Shown here piece by piece: positions 8,453-17,676 of a stretch of 64,000 nucleotides of DNA (the stretch's first letter is position 1; the number at the start of each line of letters is the position of its first letter). Origin of the DNA: Roseibacillus sp. (GTDB lineage Bacteria; Verrucomicrobiota; Verrucomicrobiia; Verrucomicrobiales; Akkermansiaceae); contig NZAC01000034.1 in assembly GCA_002686085.1 (NCBI GenBank), positions 34,390 to 98,389 on the forward strand, written 5' to 3'. The position numbers and the translations under genes were made by a program. The notes below the pieces were generated by a model. It had not been told where the DNA came from. It made no database searches and was given only the letters and a program-made list of their open reading frames with translations.

Positions 8453-9190
8453 TTATAGAGATGGATTGCCTGCTTCTCCCTCTGCGGCTTGGGCGACCCT
8501 TTGCCGGCGAATCTTCGCGAGAGTCGCATAATACATCATTGCACAATGCGCATACTTGGTCCGTCCGCGGAGAAGATTCGCCGATTGCTCCCATGAGCCC
8601 CATCGGATCACGTTGATCTCAACATCCCGGGTGGCCCACTTTCTCATCAGCTTCAACGTTGGGTGGTAGATATCGATCGTGTTCGTTCCTGCTAAGGAGC
8701 GCCCATAGTCATCGACGACGTAGACATGCGGAAGTCCCTTGATCCTGAATGCAGTTCCCACGGGATATCGGGACCAATCAGCTGCCGCGCTCCTGACCCG
8801 GCCATACTTGAGGATTGTGCCCATCGCGTTGAGGCGGCCTTCTGCGCCAACCTCGTTCTCCTGATGGGAGTAGGACGTTGTGCGCACGTAACGATGCCGC
8901 ACGGATTCACTGTGGTAGGTAGGCCGGCCGTATCTATCGACTGGCAAGGTCGAGGCCGAAGCCTTCACCGCGAGATCGACCTGAGCCGGCAGAAACCCGT
9001 CGCCTTGCCGACCGCTTCCCGCGGAGGACCAGAGAGAGCCAATCCATGCAGCTTGGGCAGACTTCACCTTTTCCAGCTTGCTCTGCGAAGTCGCCCCGGG
9101 CAGAGGGGTCGCCGGCTGGAAGAAGCTGCAGCTGGGCAAGACGCTTGCGGCAGAAATGATCAACGCCACTTTGAGGAGCAGGACTTTCAT
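8453..9190 (-). CDS. 3D-domain lipoprotein, likely cell-wall related
   Basis: The 245-residue protein starts with a lipoprotein signal peptide ending in the lipobox LPSC (acylated Cys21), so it is anchored to a membrane facing the periplasm. The C-terminal half carries a 3D domain, named for three conserved aspartates. These are visible as VDDYGR and, 13 residues on, IDIYHPT, preceded by the YPVGTAFRIKG strand. This double-psi barrel also occurs in MltA and YabE/RpfB-type proteins, where it is the catalytic part of lytic transglycosylases or peptidoglycan hydrolases. The N-terminal half (25-95) shows no domain I recognise. It may act on or bind peptidoglycan; enzymatic activity is inferred. 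Confidence 0.8.
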   Translation of the reverse strand: MKVLLLKVALIISAASVLPSCSFFQPATPLPGATSQSKLEKVKSAQAAWIGSLWSSAGSGRQGDGFLPAQVDLAVKASASTLPVDRYGRPTYHSESVRHRYVRTTSYSHQENEVGAEGRLNAMGTILKYGRVRSAAADWSRYPVGTAFRIKGLPHVYVVDDYGRSLAGTNTIDIYHPTLKLMRKWATRDVEINVIRWGSWEQSANLLRGRTKYAHCAMMYYATLAKIRRQRVAQAAEGEAGNPSL

Positions 9191-9407
9191 GAAGACAGGC
9201 AGGGAGGCTTGATTGTCAATAAGGCCAAGGAAGTGCTCGGCCGCATTTTTTAGTCTAAAGGGCCCACTCCGACAATACTTTATTCACAAAACTATTCGCG
9301 CACAGGGCGAACCTCGAGCGACGCACGCACTTAAACTTGCCATCCGCAACACCGGGAGCCCTGAGTTGGGGCTTGGTCCCCGCGACTCTTCCTGCTTCCT
9401 TGGGTCG

Positions 9408-10268
9408 GTGTCCCCGGTTCACTCGCTCATCGAGTATCTTCAGCAGCTCGCACGCAGTGGCGAACGTTACATTCGCCTCGACGAAGAAGCTAAAGAGATC
9501 CTCCGCGAGAGAATCCGCAAAGGGAAGCGCTCGGTAAAGGCTGGCCCCCGACATCCCCCAGTCCCCAAGGCGGTGGATATTGACCCCGGCAACAGCCAGC
9601 AGACCGAAGCCCCCCCTCCGAAGCTGAAAGCAGAGGGCGAAAGCGCAATCGAGAAACTCGCTTCCCTCAGGAAGCAGGCCGAAACATGGGAACCAGCCCT
9701 CGCGCTGTCATCACTACGCGACACGATGGTATTTGCTACGGGCAACCCTGAAGCAGAGCTCATGCTGGTTGGAGAAGCCCCGGGTTACGAGGAAGAGCGG
9801 CGAGGCCAGCCCTTTGTTGGAAAAGCCGGGCAAAAACTGGATCAGATTCTGATGGCGATGGGGTTTTCCCGGGAGAACGTCTACATTTCCAACATCTGTA
9901 AATTTCGGCCCGCGCTGAAAAACCAGACCACCAACAATCGAAAACCAACTCCCCTGGAGATGCAGGCCTGCCTTCCCTTCGTGAGGGCAGAAATCGAAAT
10001 TGTGCGACCCAAGTGCATTGTCGCCCTCGGAGGAACGGCGGCAGAGGGGCTCTTGAACTATGAAAACCAACCCGTCGGCCGCATGCGAGAGCAGTGGCAT
10101 GAGTTTGAGGGTATTCCACTGAGGGTGACCTACCATCCGTCCTACCTCCTTCACAACGATTCGGCAGTCACCGAGAAACGCAAAGTGTGGGAAGACATGT
10201 TAAGCGTTATGGAGTTTCTTGAGATGCCGATATCTCAGAAGCAGCGTGCATTTTTCGCTGAAAAATAG
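9408..10268 (+). CDS. Family-4-like uracil-DNA glycosylase lacking the N-terminal CxxC
   Basis: Uracil-DNA glycosylases start base-excision repair of deaminated cytosine. The family-4 core is clear: motif A as LMLVGEAPGYEEE, then GQPFVGKAGQ, the NICKFRP segment, CIVALGGTAAEGLL, and motif B as TYHPSYLL. Family-4 enzymes normally have four cluster-binding Cys, two in a CxxC just before motif A. Here that position reads ALSSLRDTMVFATGN with no Cys, while the two later Cys (NICKF and MQACLPF) remain, so a normal 4Fe-4S cluster seems unlikely. The frame is open from a TTG at 9213. I chose the GTG at 9408 because family-like sequence (HSLIEYLQQLARSG) starts right after it. The start is uncertain. 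The charged residues 20-80 are probably a linker. Confidence 0.8.
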   Translation: MSPVHSLIEYLQQLARSGERYIRLDEEAKEILRERIRKGKRSVKAGPRHPPVPKAVDIDPGNSQQTEAPPPKLKAEGESAIEKLASLRKQAETWEPALALSSLRDTMVFATGNPEAELMLVGEAPGYEEERRGQPFVGKAGQKLDQILMAMGFSRENVYISNICKFRPALKNQTTNNRKPTPLEMQACLPFVRAEIEIVRPKCIVALGGTAAEGLLNYENQPVGRMREQWHEFEGIPLRVTYHPSYLLHNDSAVTEKRKVWEDMLSVMEFLEMPISQKQRAFFAEK

Positions 10269-10556
10269 GCCGCAGGAAGTTTCTCGGCCCAGCAACGAAA
10301 TTTCTTGTACGAATCAACGTTAATCCGTCGTTTCATGTCTGAGGTGACCGGCACACTGTGACGGCCCCGGACCCTTTCTACTCTTCTTTGCAGTCTATAG
10401 AAACGGTCTAGCCCCGTCGGATTGGTCTCCGGCGGGGCTTTTTTGCGTATCTCGGGATGACTGATGGCTTACCTAGTGGTCTGGGAAATCCATTAAGCCT
10501 GTTCTCTCCGGTGCTGTTCTTTGACATTCGGCTCTTTGAATTCCAAGCTACTGCCC
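10269..10556. other. Intergenic region with terminator, possible small RNA
   Basis: A gap of 288 nt between the glycosylase gene and the M3 peptidase gene, both on the plus strand. Its main content is the strong terminator at 10410-10444, which lies 142 nt past the glycosylase stop. The stretch before it could be a long 3' UTR or a separate small RNA. A TTGACA-like element at 10521 precedes the peptidase gene, but I see no convincing -10 box. Confidence 0.4.
10410..10444 (+). terminator. Intrinsic terminator
   Basis: A 12-bp stem (AGCCCCGTCGGA pairing with TCCGGCGGGGCT, one G-U wobble) closes a 6-nt loop and is followed directly by six T residues. It is a textbook Rho-independent terminator on the plus strand, 142 nt after the glycosylase stop codon. 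Confidence 0.88.
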
Positions 10557-12656
10557 ATGGCCGATCATCCCTTCCTCGCTGAGGACTTCCACATTCCCTG
10601 GTCTCAATTGATCCCTGAAAAGGTAGAGGTCGACATAGAAGCGGGTATCCTTGAGGCCCAGCAGCGCATTGATGCAATCTGCTCCGTGCCTCACGAGCAG
10701 TTGACCTACGACAATACATTTGCCGCTCTAGAAGCTGCCACCGAATCTCTCTCCCGTGGCTGGGGCAGACTCAACCATCTCTCGTCTGTCCGAGACAACG
10801 ACACCCAGCGAAGCGCGCTGAACAAGATGCTTCCCAAGGTGACAGCCTTTCACGCCTCCATTCCCCTCAACGCGAAATTGTGGGCAAACTTGAAGTCGTT
10901 TGCGGAGTCCGATTCCGTAAAGAAACTTGATCCCGTATCGGGGCGTTTCGTTGAAGAAACCTGTGCGGAATTCCGCGACGCCGGAGCGGATTTACCCCCG
11001 GATAAAAAAGCGCGAATGGCCCAGTTGCAGAGTGAGTTGGCCAAGGCCACCAAGAAGTTCGGAGAAAACGTCCTGGACTCCGTAAAAGAGTGGGAACTCG
11101 TTGTGGAAGACGAGGCCTTGCTGGCAGGACTTCCGGAGAGCAGCCGGGCCTCTGCACGTGCAGATGCAGAAGCCAAGGGGCTCGGTTCGCCAGAGGCTCC
11201 CTGCTGGCGTTTCAATATGCAATTTCCTTCCTTCTATCCAGTCCTGCAATATGCAGACAGCGAAGAGCTCCGCAAGATGGTCTTTGAGGGCCGAGGCTCC
11301 ATTGGGCGCAGCGGCAAGTTCGATAATTCAACTCTCGTCTGGGAAATCGTCCGACTCCGGCAGGAAAAAGCAGAATTGCTGGGCTTCAAAAATTTCGCCG
11401 ACCTCAACTTACAGCGGAGCATGGTCGGTAACGGGAACAGGGCACTTGGATTTGTTGAAGACCTCCATGAGCGCATCGTCGATGCGTTCCGTAACGAATG
11501 CCTTCAGATCGAAAACTACAAAGCCCGCAAAACCGGCCAAGAAGTCAACCGCTTGGAGCCATGGGAAGTGTCCTACTGGGCAGAGAAGCAGCGAAAGGAA
11601 AAGTATGATTTTGATGACGAAGACCTGCGCCCCTACTTTCAGGTCGACAACGTAATGGAAGGCCTGTTCGGCCTGACTAGCCGACTCTTCGGGGTAACGA
11701 TCACGCCACGCCAAGGAATCTTCGTCGAATCAGGGTCTTCTCACTCCGGGGAAGAAGTTGAGGTGTGGCACCCAGAGGTCAGCTTTTACGACCTGCATGA
11801 TTCGGAGTCAGGGGAGCTCCTTGGCTCTTTCTACGCTGACTGGCACCCCCGGGAATCAAAGCGTAGCGGGGCATGGATGAATTACCTTGAAACAGGGTTA
11901 CCCGGAAGTGGAGACAGCGAGCGCAAGCCGCATCTTGGGCTGATCACCGGTAATCTCACCAAGCCCATCGGCGACCAACCTGCTCTGCTCACACACAGTG
12001 AAGTGGAAACGATTTTCCATGAATTTGGCCACCTTCTTCACCAACTCCTCAGCGACGTCCCGGTAAAAAGTCTTTCAGGGGTGAATGTGCCACGCGACTG
12101 GGTCGAGCTGCCTTCGCAGATCATGGAGAACTTCTGCTGGGACCGGGACTCACTAAACTTTTTTGCCCGACACCATGAAACTGGCGAGCCCATTCCGGAA
12201 GAGTTGTTTGAAAAAATGATCGCCGCCCGAAACTATCTGAGTGCCTCTGCCACTATGCGTCAGCTTGCACTAGGGAAGCTTGACCTCGAACTTCACACTC
12301 AGCCCGCAGCGTATCTCGATCGAGACCTCGATGAGGTAGACCAAGAAATACTGGAGGACTATAAGGCCGTTCTGGCCTCACCTACCCCAACCATTGCTCG
12401 CCAGTTTAACCATCTATTCGACAGCCCCGGAGGATACGCCGCAGGCTACTACTCTTATAAGTGGTCAGAAGTTCTCGACGCTGACGCATTCACTCGCTTC
12501 AGAACCGAGGGTGTGCTCAACCCTGAAACGGGGCGTGCGTTTCGAGATCACATCCTGAGTAAGGGCAACTCACGCCCAGTGGACGAGCTCTATCGTGACT
12601 TCATGGGCCGGGACCCGGAATTGCAACCACTGCTCGAGCGCAACGGATTGGCTTAA
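10557..12656 (+). CDS. M3-family oligopeptidase
   Basis: The 699-residue zinc metallopeptidase is of the oligopeptidase A/thimet oligopeptidase type and cleaves short peptides in the cytoplasm. The zinc site is the HEFGH motif (H488, H492), with the third ligand probably E517 in DWVELPSQ, 29 residues after the first His as in the family. The C-terminal segment GGYAAGYYSYKWSEVLDADAF is also diagnostic. The start is the ATG at 10557 (MADHPFLAEDFHIPW); the open frame reaches back to a TTG at 10521, but that extension is not family-like. No signal peptide is present. The acidic insertion around residues 360-450 is normal for the family. It is monocistronic and ends 15 nt from the stop of the convergent zinc-ribbon gene. 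Confidence 0.92.
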   Translation: MADHPFLAEDFHIPWSQLIPEKVEVDIEAGILEAQQRIDAICSVPHEQLTYDNTFAALEAATESLSRGWGRLNHLSSVRDNDTQRSALNKMLPKVTAFHASIPLNAKLWANLKSFAESDSVKKLDPVSGRFVEETCAEFRDAGADLPPDKKARMAQLQSELAKATKKFGENVLDSVKEWELVVEDEALLAGLPESSRASARADAEAKGLGSPEAPCWRFNMQFPSFYPVLQYADSEELRKMVFEGRGSIGRSGKFDNSTLVWEIVRLRQEKAELLGFKNFADLNLQRSMVGNGNRALGFVEDLHERIVDAFRNECLQIENYKARKTGQEVNRLEPWEVSYWAEKQRKEKYDFDDEDLRPYFQVDNVMEGLFGLTSRLFGVTITPRQGIFVESGSSHSGEEVEVWHPEVSFYDLHDSESGELLGSFYADWHPRESKRSGAWMNYLETGLPGSGDSERKPHLGLITGNLTKPIGDQPALLTHSEVETIFHEFGHLLHQLLSDVPVKSLSGVNVPRDWVELPSQIMENFCWDRDSLNFFARHHETGEPIPEELFEKMIAARNYLSASATMRQLALGKLDLELHTQPAAYLDRDLDEVDQEILEDYKAVLASPTPTIARQFNHLFDSPGGYAAGYYSYKWSEVLDADAFTRFRTEGVLNPETGRAFRDHILSKGNSRPVDELYRDFMGRDPELQPLLERNGLA

Positions 12657-12671
12657 CGCTCAGGCCGTCGG

Positions 12672-14183
12672 TCAATTCTTGGCAGCCCGGAAGCGATCGG
12701 GGAGCCAGGACGTTGAAACAACGTCCTCGATCTCCACTATCGCGCCTGAGAACCCCTGCGTATCAACCTCCCTTTTATGCCGCAGGAGAAGCAGAGCCAT
12801 CACCGCCTCGTGGCGCTTGAAGGTGACAGGCCGGTTTCGCAACGCATCCTCGATCTTCCAGTCATCACCAAGATCTCTGGGCGCATACGCCAGAATCCTG
12901 TGCTGCTCCGCACGGTCATGGAGGATATAACTCTGCCACTTCTCGCTATCGTATCCACTGATGTAAAGGTCCGTCAGATGGAGCCAAACCCGCATCTCAA
13001 CTGGAGCCTCTGGCTGACTGGAAAGAAAGTCTGACCAAGGCATGTCTCCCACTTCCGCGAAAAATTCCCAGAAGACTTTCGGCATGGATCCCTCAGGGAG
13101 CAGTAAAAGCCTTCTCCCCTTCTCTCCCGGAGAATCGACTCTATAGAGAAACTGTGGCCTGCCACCCTTTCCAGTTGCGCGATCCTGAAGAGTAAGTTCG
13201 TAAGCGTCAGGCTTTGAGAGAGGTTTAAAATAGCGCTCAAACTTATTGCGGATGATTTCTGATTGCCACACGAATGGCAGAGCTGCTTGCGCGCTGGTCG
13301 CATTCAGGTAACCCCGGGCAACAGTCTCGGCCATCGCCGCTTCCGGGTCGTCTTCCATCAGCTGACTCAAGCCTGTCGTCTGGGGACTTGCGAGCGTTAG
13401 CTCTTCTCCCACTTTCTCTCCACGAGCAAGAAAAGTCCCAGTCCATAGAATCATAGCCACACTCAGCAGGGCGACCCCGATCACGGCGACAAGGACAGTG
13501 GTTTTTGGAAAGCTACGAATGAGCCCCGAACCCCCTGTGCCATGACGCAAAGAGCTTGCCTCCTCTGTCCAGTCCTTCTGTCCGTTTCTTTCCCGCTGAA
13601 AGTTATGTGCTATTTGAGCAGCTTCGCGCCGGACCAATACCCGGGCTTCAACGGGGTTTGCCTTGGTATCTTCTTTGCTCCCTTCCGTTTCTTGAGGATC
13701 CAGATGGATGACTCCCGAGATGCTCTCCCGGTTACTCCTCGCGTCCCCGTCTACCCGTTCCTCGCTGGTTGAAACTTCAACGGATTCCTCCCATTTCTTT
13801 CTATGATCTGTGCTTTTTTCTTCAGGCGGTAAAGACGCCTTCCCCTCATGCCGATTTAGCCTTTCGTCCAAAACTCCCACACTGTCAGCAAGAGCCTTCA
13901 GTGCTCTGGCAAGAGTGACATCCGTGGTGTCACTCTCGGCGGATTCGGCGGCGGGTTTCTTGTAGCGCTCCACCAGGAGGGCCGATTTGTCTGCGACCGA
14001 ACTTAAGTCAATGGGCGCAAATTCTTCCGGGAGGGTCATACTCACAGGAATTGCCATTTGCTCATCGCATTCCCGGTAGCGAACTTTCACCTGGCACCCG
14101 GGGCACGTTTTTTCCGCTTTTGAGTTTAGCTCCTCAAAAACGACTTCGGCGCCACAAGCAGCACATTTAAGAGTTACAGCCAT
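12672..14183 (-). CDS. Zinc-ribbon, single-span membrane protein of unknown function
   Basis: The 503-residue protein starts with a zinc ribbon: CAACG (residues 7-11), then CPGC about 18 residues later. Residues 60-215 form a charged, low-complexity region that is probably disordered. One membrane helix follows (TTVLVAVIGVALLSVAMILW, near 232-251), and the C-terminal 250 residues should lie outside the cytoplasm. The C-terminal part has SNTF2/calcium-binding-like alternation but no motif I can name. I chose the start at 14183 (MAVTLKCAACG) because the zinc ribbon follows at once; the frame is open to 14279. A cytoplasmic zinc ribbon joined to a membrane span and an external domain is common in Verrucomicrobiota, usually without known function. 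Confidence 0.72.
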   Translation of the reverse strand: MAVTLKCAACGAEVVFEELNSKAEKTCPGCQVKVRYRECDEQMAIPVSMTLPEEFAPIDLSSVADKSALLVERYKKPAAESAESDTTDVTLARALKALADSVGVLDERLNRHEGKASLPPEEKSTDHRKKWEESVEVSTSEERVDGDARSNRESISGVIHLDPQETEGSKEDTKANPVEARVLVRREAAQIAHNFQRERNGQKDWTEEASSLRHGTGGSGLIRSFPKTTVLVAVIGVALLSVAMILWTGTFLARGEKVGEELTLASPQTTGLSQLMEDDPEAAMAETVARGYLNATSAQAALPFVWQSEIIRNKFERYFKPLSKPDAYELTLQDRATGKGGRPQFLYRVDSPGEKGRRLLLLPEGSMPKVFWEFFAEVGDMPWSDFLSSQPEAPVEMRVWLHLTDLYISGYDSEKWQSYILHDRAEQHRILAYAPRDLGDDWKIEDALRNRPVTFKRHEAVMALLLLRHKREVDTQGFSGAIVEIEDVVSTSWLPDRFRAAKN

Positions 14184-14382
14184 CGTCCGGGGTGCAACAG
14201 GGACTGTGTGCTCCCTGCCGGGAAGAGATCTTGCCTGCGGCATCCCGTAGGAAACAAGGAAGAAGATGGCCCCTTCCAAAAACTATATCCAGACAGGGGA
14301 CCTAGGGTCTGACGGTCTCCCGGGCCATTCCCTTGGAGCTCAAATAAATGCTCCCCTCCGCTGACAGCTCTCCCATCGTTAT

Positions 14383-14589
14383 TTATTTACCTGCAATATC
14401 CCCATGTGCGGCCACTTGATCAGGGTCCTTCTCTCCGGTGATGCTATCCTGCGATTCTTCCTCGGTGGAGATCGTACTTGAAGGAGAGGGGCGAAGGTAG
14501 CTCTCCATTGGCACTTCCCGAAAAAAGGTTAGTGCCAACCATGCCAAAATCAGGGCTCCTACTGAGGTGACAAAGAAGCGGAGGTTCAT
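14383..14589 (-). CDS. Small single-span membrane protein, hypothetical
   Basis: A 68-residue product with one N-terminal hydrophobic segment (residues 4-24, FFVTSVGALILAWLALTFF), followed by a Ser/Glu/Asp-rich tail. This could be a signal anchor with a short periplasmic tail. It lies on the minus strand about 200 nt upstream of the zinc-ribbon membrane protein and 120 nt downstream of the glycoside hydrolase gene. I do not recognise a family. The size and amino-acid make-up are plausible for a real gene, but support is limited to the open frame and its membrane helix. Confidence 0.5.
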   Translation of the reverse strand: MNLRFFVTSVGALILAWLALTFFREVPMESYLRPSPSSTISTEEESQDSITGEKDPDQVAAHGDIAGK

Positions 14590-14709
14590 TAGAGGGGACT
14601 TTGCTGAGCGAAGCCTAATTTCTCTTAAATTTTAATGTTAAGCAATCTATTTCCCCGCCGCGAATAGAGGAAGGGCCAACCCTCTGGAGCCAATACATCC
14701 TTTCATTCT

Positions 14710-16143
14710 CTATCGCCGCCCCAGAACGTTCGGATCCGAAGCGATCCCGTAGCGATCCACACTGCTAACCGCAATAGCGTCTGGAGAGCCCCTAAGGCTC
14801 ACATTCAGACGGGACCCATGTGTCACGGCGTATGTGTTCCAACTGGAGCCATAACGGGCTTGGACAACATACTTGGTGGCAGCCGGAACCTTGGACCATT
14901 GCAGAAGGGTCAACCCTTTACTCGCACTTGCACGCAAGCGCGGCGCCTGAGGCCTCGTCTTGCTCAACCACGGCATGGGTGGCACGAGGGCAGGATGAGT
15001 GTAGATACTCTTGCTTAATGCCGTAGTGATCCCCCCTCGGTTTTCCATCAGGGACTTCGCGCTCCAATGAACATGCCCAGCGTAATTTCGGCCTACACTA
15101 CGTGAGAGACGTAACTGGTTCACCATTTCGCTGGCAGGTCGACCTGGATCCTCGGTGGACTTGATACGAGCTGTCGCAAGTCCGGGCCACACCGGACGGA
15201 CGCCCTGGGCTCGCCACCATTCAAGGAGCAGAGGAAAACTCTGAGGACCTTTGATCCGCCAGTAGAGCTGGGGGGAAAGGTAATCACACCACCCTGAAGC
15301 AAGCCACTTCCGGGAGTCCGCAGCCAGATGTTCATAGGCGTTGATGTGAGCCATAGTTCCCCGGGGGACTCCTGGCTTCCAGATTCCAAAAGGACTGATC
15401 CCAACGCGCACCCATGGCTTGATCCCCTTTACCTTCGAGTACATGCCCCGCACGAAGGAGTCCACATAGGCCCTACGCTGCGAAGGAGTTTTGCCATCTG
15501 GAAAGTCAGGGGTTGCCCGTCCTTTGACGAGATCGGGATAAGGGTAGAAATAATCGTCAATATGGACTCCGTCTACGTCGTAACGTCTCACTACATCGGC
15601 TATAACGTCCAAAGCCCGGCGCCTCGTAAAGCTGCTCGCCGGGTCCATCCACCGGTGGAGCTTGAAGTCGCGTATAATTGAGGGGTGGGTCCGGGAAACG
15701 TGATCTGGAGAAACCCGGTGGTCCCTGTGAGGCGTTGCCCGAAATGGATTAAACCATGCATGAACCTCGATATTGCGAGCGTGGGCCTGCTTAATACAGT
15801 AAGCGAGCGGATCGTAGCCCGGATCTCTTCCCATAGTACCCGTGAGCCACGGGGACCAAGGCTCAATCCGCGATCGATATAGGGCGTCCGCTTGGGGGCG
15901 TACCTGGAAAATTACTGCGTTCATCCGCAATGACGCCATCCGATCGAGAATCCGGGTTAGCTCGGCCTGCTGCCGCTGGGCGCTCAGTCCCTTTCTCGAA
16001 GGCCAATCAATGTTGTAGACGCAGGCGATCCACGCCGCCCGAAATTCTCGGTCGGGAGCCGGCACTTTCTCCCTGCTTCCAACATAACTCTGGGCCAATG
16101 AACTGCAGACAAGGAACGCCCATACAACTACCGGTCGAAGCAT
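14710..16143 (-). CDS. GHL10 (DUF187) family glycoside hydrolase-like protein
   Basis: The 477-residue secreted protein has a signal peptide (MLRPVVVWAFLVCSSLAQS). The GHL10/DUF187 TIM-barrel domain follows from about residue 30: FRAAWIACVYNIDWPS, then MRMNAVIFQVRP-like sequence, PWLTG, DPLAYCIKQAHARNIEVHAWFNPFRA, and VDGVHIDDYFYPYP, where the acidic pair is the likely catalytic region. Members act on peptidoglycan or other carbohydrates. In E. coli the homologue YddW (DigH) cleaves denuded peptidoglycan glycans, so a cell-wall role is likely. The last 85 residues (PRLRASASKGLTLLQWSKV on) look like a fibronectin-III-type domain. It is transcribed alone, with 99 nt to the upstream aminopeptidase gene. 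Confidence 0.85.
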   Translation of the reverse strand: MLRPVVVWAFLVCSSLAQSYVGSREKVPAPDREFRAAWIACVYNIDWPSRKGLSAQRQQAELTRILDRMASLRMNAVIFQVRPQADALYRSRIEPWSPWLTGTMGRDPGYDPLAYCIKQAHARNIEVHAWFNPFRATPHRDHRVSPDHVSRTHPSIIRDFKLHRWMDPASSFTRRRALDVIADVVRRYDVDGVHIDDYFYPYPDLVKGRATPDFPDGKTPSQRRAYVDSFVRGMYSKVKGIKPWVRVGISPFGIWKPGVPRGTMAHINAYEHLAADSRKWLASGWCDYLSPQLYWRIKGPQSFPLLLEWWRAQGVRPVWPGLATARIKSTEDPGRPASEMVNQLRLSRSVGRNYAGHVHWSAKSLMENRGGITTALSKSIYTHPALVPPMPWLSKTRPQAPRLRASASKGLTLLQWSKVPAATKYVVQARYGSSWNTYAVTHGSRLNVSLRGSPDAIAVSSVDRYGIASDPNVLGRR

Positions 16144-16242
16144 CAGACCTGAACGTTTCAGGTTTCCTTACTATTTCCAAGGCGATTCGACGGGCCTTCT
16201 TCCCCTATCCGACTGACCGCTTGTTCCCCCAAGATCCACCTC

Positions 16243-17343
16243 CTACCAATTCAGACCATGGAGGGACTTCGGCAGAAACTTTCCATCTTTTCGGACCAAC
16301 TTACCATCAAACCAGATCTCGCCACCTCCATGATCGCTGCGCTGGATACTCACCATGTCCCAGTGCACCTTTGACTTGTTGCCATTGCTGGCCTCGTCAT
16401 AAGCCTGCCCGGGGGTGAAATGGAAGGACCCGGCAATTTTTTCATCAAACAGTATATCACGCATGGGCTCACGGATTTCCGGATTAAAGCCCAAGGCGAA
16501 TTCCCCGATATAGCGCGCGCCTTCATCTGCATCGAGTATCTTGTTAATCTCCCGGTTTTTGCCTTCTGCCTGTGCGTTTACGATCCTGCCGTTCTCAAAT
16601 TCTAATCTGATCCCATCAAATGGGATCCCGTTATAAATCGTCGCGGCATTGTGCGTGATGACCCCGTTCACCGAGTTCTTGACCGGAGCGGTAAAACACT
16701 CTCCATCAGGAATGTTACATTCGCCGCCACAGGGAATAGCGGGAATATCCTTGATCGAGAATTCCAGATCGGTTCCTGGTCCCTTGATATGAACATGCTC
16801 GGTTTTTGTCATCAGACGACCCAGAGCGTTCATCGCAGGCTTCATGGCCTTGTAGTTCAGAAGACAAACCCGAAAGTAAAAATCCTCGAAGGCTTCCGTG
16901 CTCATTCCTGCCTGCTGGGCCATTGCCGCATGAGGCCAGCGCAATACGCACCACTTTGTTTTTTCCACCCGGTGACGCAGGACCCTGCGAGTATGCCCCT
17001 GAGCCAGATCCATTCTCCCTGGGGGCACGTCACTCAATTCCGCGATATTGTGGCTCCCTCGCACAGCGATATAAGCATTCATATCCCGCATTTCGGCCAT
17101 CCGATGCTTGGCCGTCAGCCGATACTGTTCATCCGTGGCGCCCACCAGGAGCTCCCGTGCAACCCGCATAGAATTCATCGTCACGAACGGAACTGCGCCA
17201 CGCCGGCGCGCCTCGCGGACTAATGCAATTCCCACTTCTTCCGGGACATCATAAAGGTCAATGAGAACTTTTTCGCCCCTCTTGAGGTTAGTGGAGTGGC
17301 GAACTAGTTGCCCTGCGAGCTGATCAATACGGGGGTCGTGCAT
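16243..17343 (-). CDS. M29-family aminopeptidase
   Basis: The 366-residue protein matches the M29 (AmpS/aminopeptidase T) family of cytoplasmic metallo-aminopeptidases, which release N-terminal residues using two metal ions. The metal-binding C-terminal half is intact: NIPDGE (Glu ligand), [12 protein letters not shown] (Glu), [18 protein letters not shown] (His and Tyr region) and KVHWDMV (His and Asp). The N-terminal domain shows KRGEKVLID, typical of the family's start. It is a single gene on the minus strand. Length is slightly short for M29 (about 370-410) but nothing essential is missing. Confidence 0.87.
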   Translation of the reverse strand: MHDPRIDQLAGQLVRHSTNLKRGEKVLIDLYDVPEEVGIALVREARRRGAVPFVTMNSMRVARELLVGATDEQYRLTAKHRMAEMRDMNAYIAVRGSHNIAELSDVPPGRMDLAQGHTRRVLRHRVEKTKWCVLRWPHAAMAQQAGMSTEAFEDFYFRVCLLNYKAMKPAMNALGRLMTKTEHVHIKGPGTDLEFSIKDIPAIPCGGECNIPDGECFTAPVKNSVNGVITHNAATIYNGIPFDGIRLEFENGRIVNAQAEGKNREINKILDADEGARYIGEFALGFNPEIREPMRDILFDEKIAGSFHFTPGQAYDEASNGNKSKVHWDMVSIQRSDHGGGEIWFDGKLVRKDGKFLPKSLHGLNW

Positions 17344-17676
17344 ACTTCCGGGAGTTTGGAGAAATTATCATTTTAGTGCCAACAAAGTCAGAAACTGTTG
17401 CTCAAGGCCTTTTCGGGCGACATGAACCCTGAAGGTGCTGGAGAATTCCACCAAGTCGGGTGCTGTCTCCATGAAGCGGGGCGACAAGAAGCCGCCGAGA
17501 TTCATGCCCATGGATTTTACCATAATCAAAGCCTCCGCACTATGCCGCCCTTCTTTAATGTGAGCAAGTGAAAGGAGAGCGCCGCCCAGCCCTCAAGCCT
17601 GATAAAATGGTCCCCCTGAACACTGGATTGACTCCCTACGCTTGTCTCACGGAGCATCCGCTTCTAGCCTTCAGGG
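17344..17676. other. Intergenic region between ampS-like gene and purN
   Basis: A stretch of 333 nt between two divergent genes, so it should hold promoters for both. The only other item I see is the short minus-strand reading frame at 17368-17523. Confidence 0.4.
17368..17523 (-). CDS. Possible 51-residue protein or gene remnant
   Basis: A short frame starting at ATG 17523 and ending with TGA at 17368. The predicted protein begins MVKSMGMNLGGF and contains FSSTFRVHVARKGLEQQF, which looks like natural protein sequence with balanced composition. The frame stays open for about 60 nt upstream of the ATG (reading AHIKEGRHSAEALI), so it may be the 3' end of a decayed longer gene. It would end 25 nt before the aminopeptidase start. 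No ribosome-binding site stands out. Confidence 0.3.
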   Translation of the reverse strand: MVKSMGMNLGGFLSPRFMETAPDLVEFSSTFRVHVARKGLEQQFLTLLALK

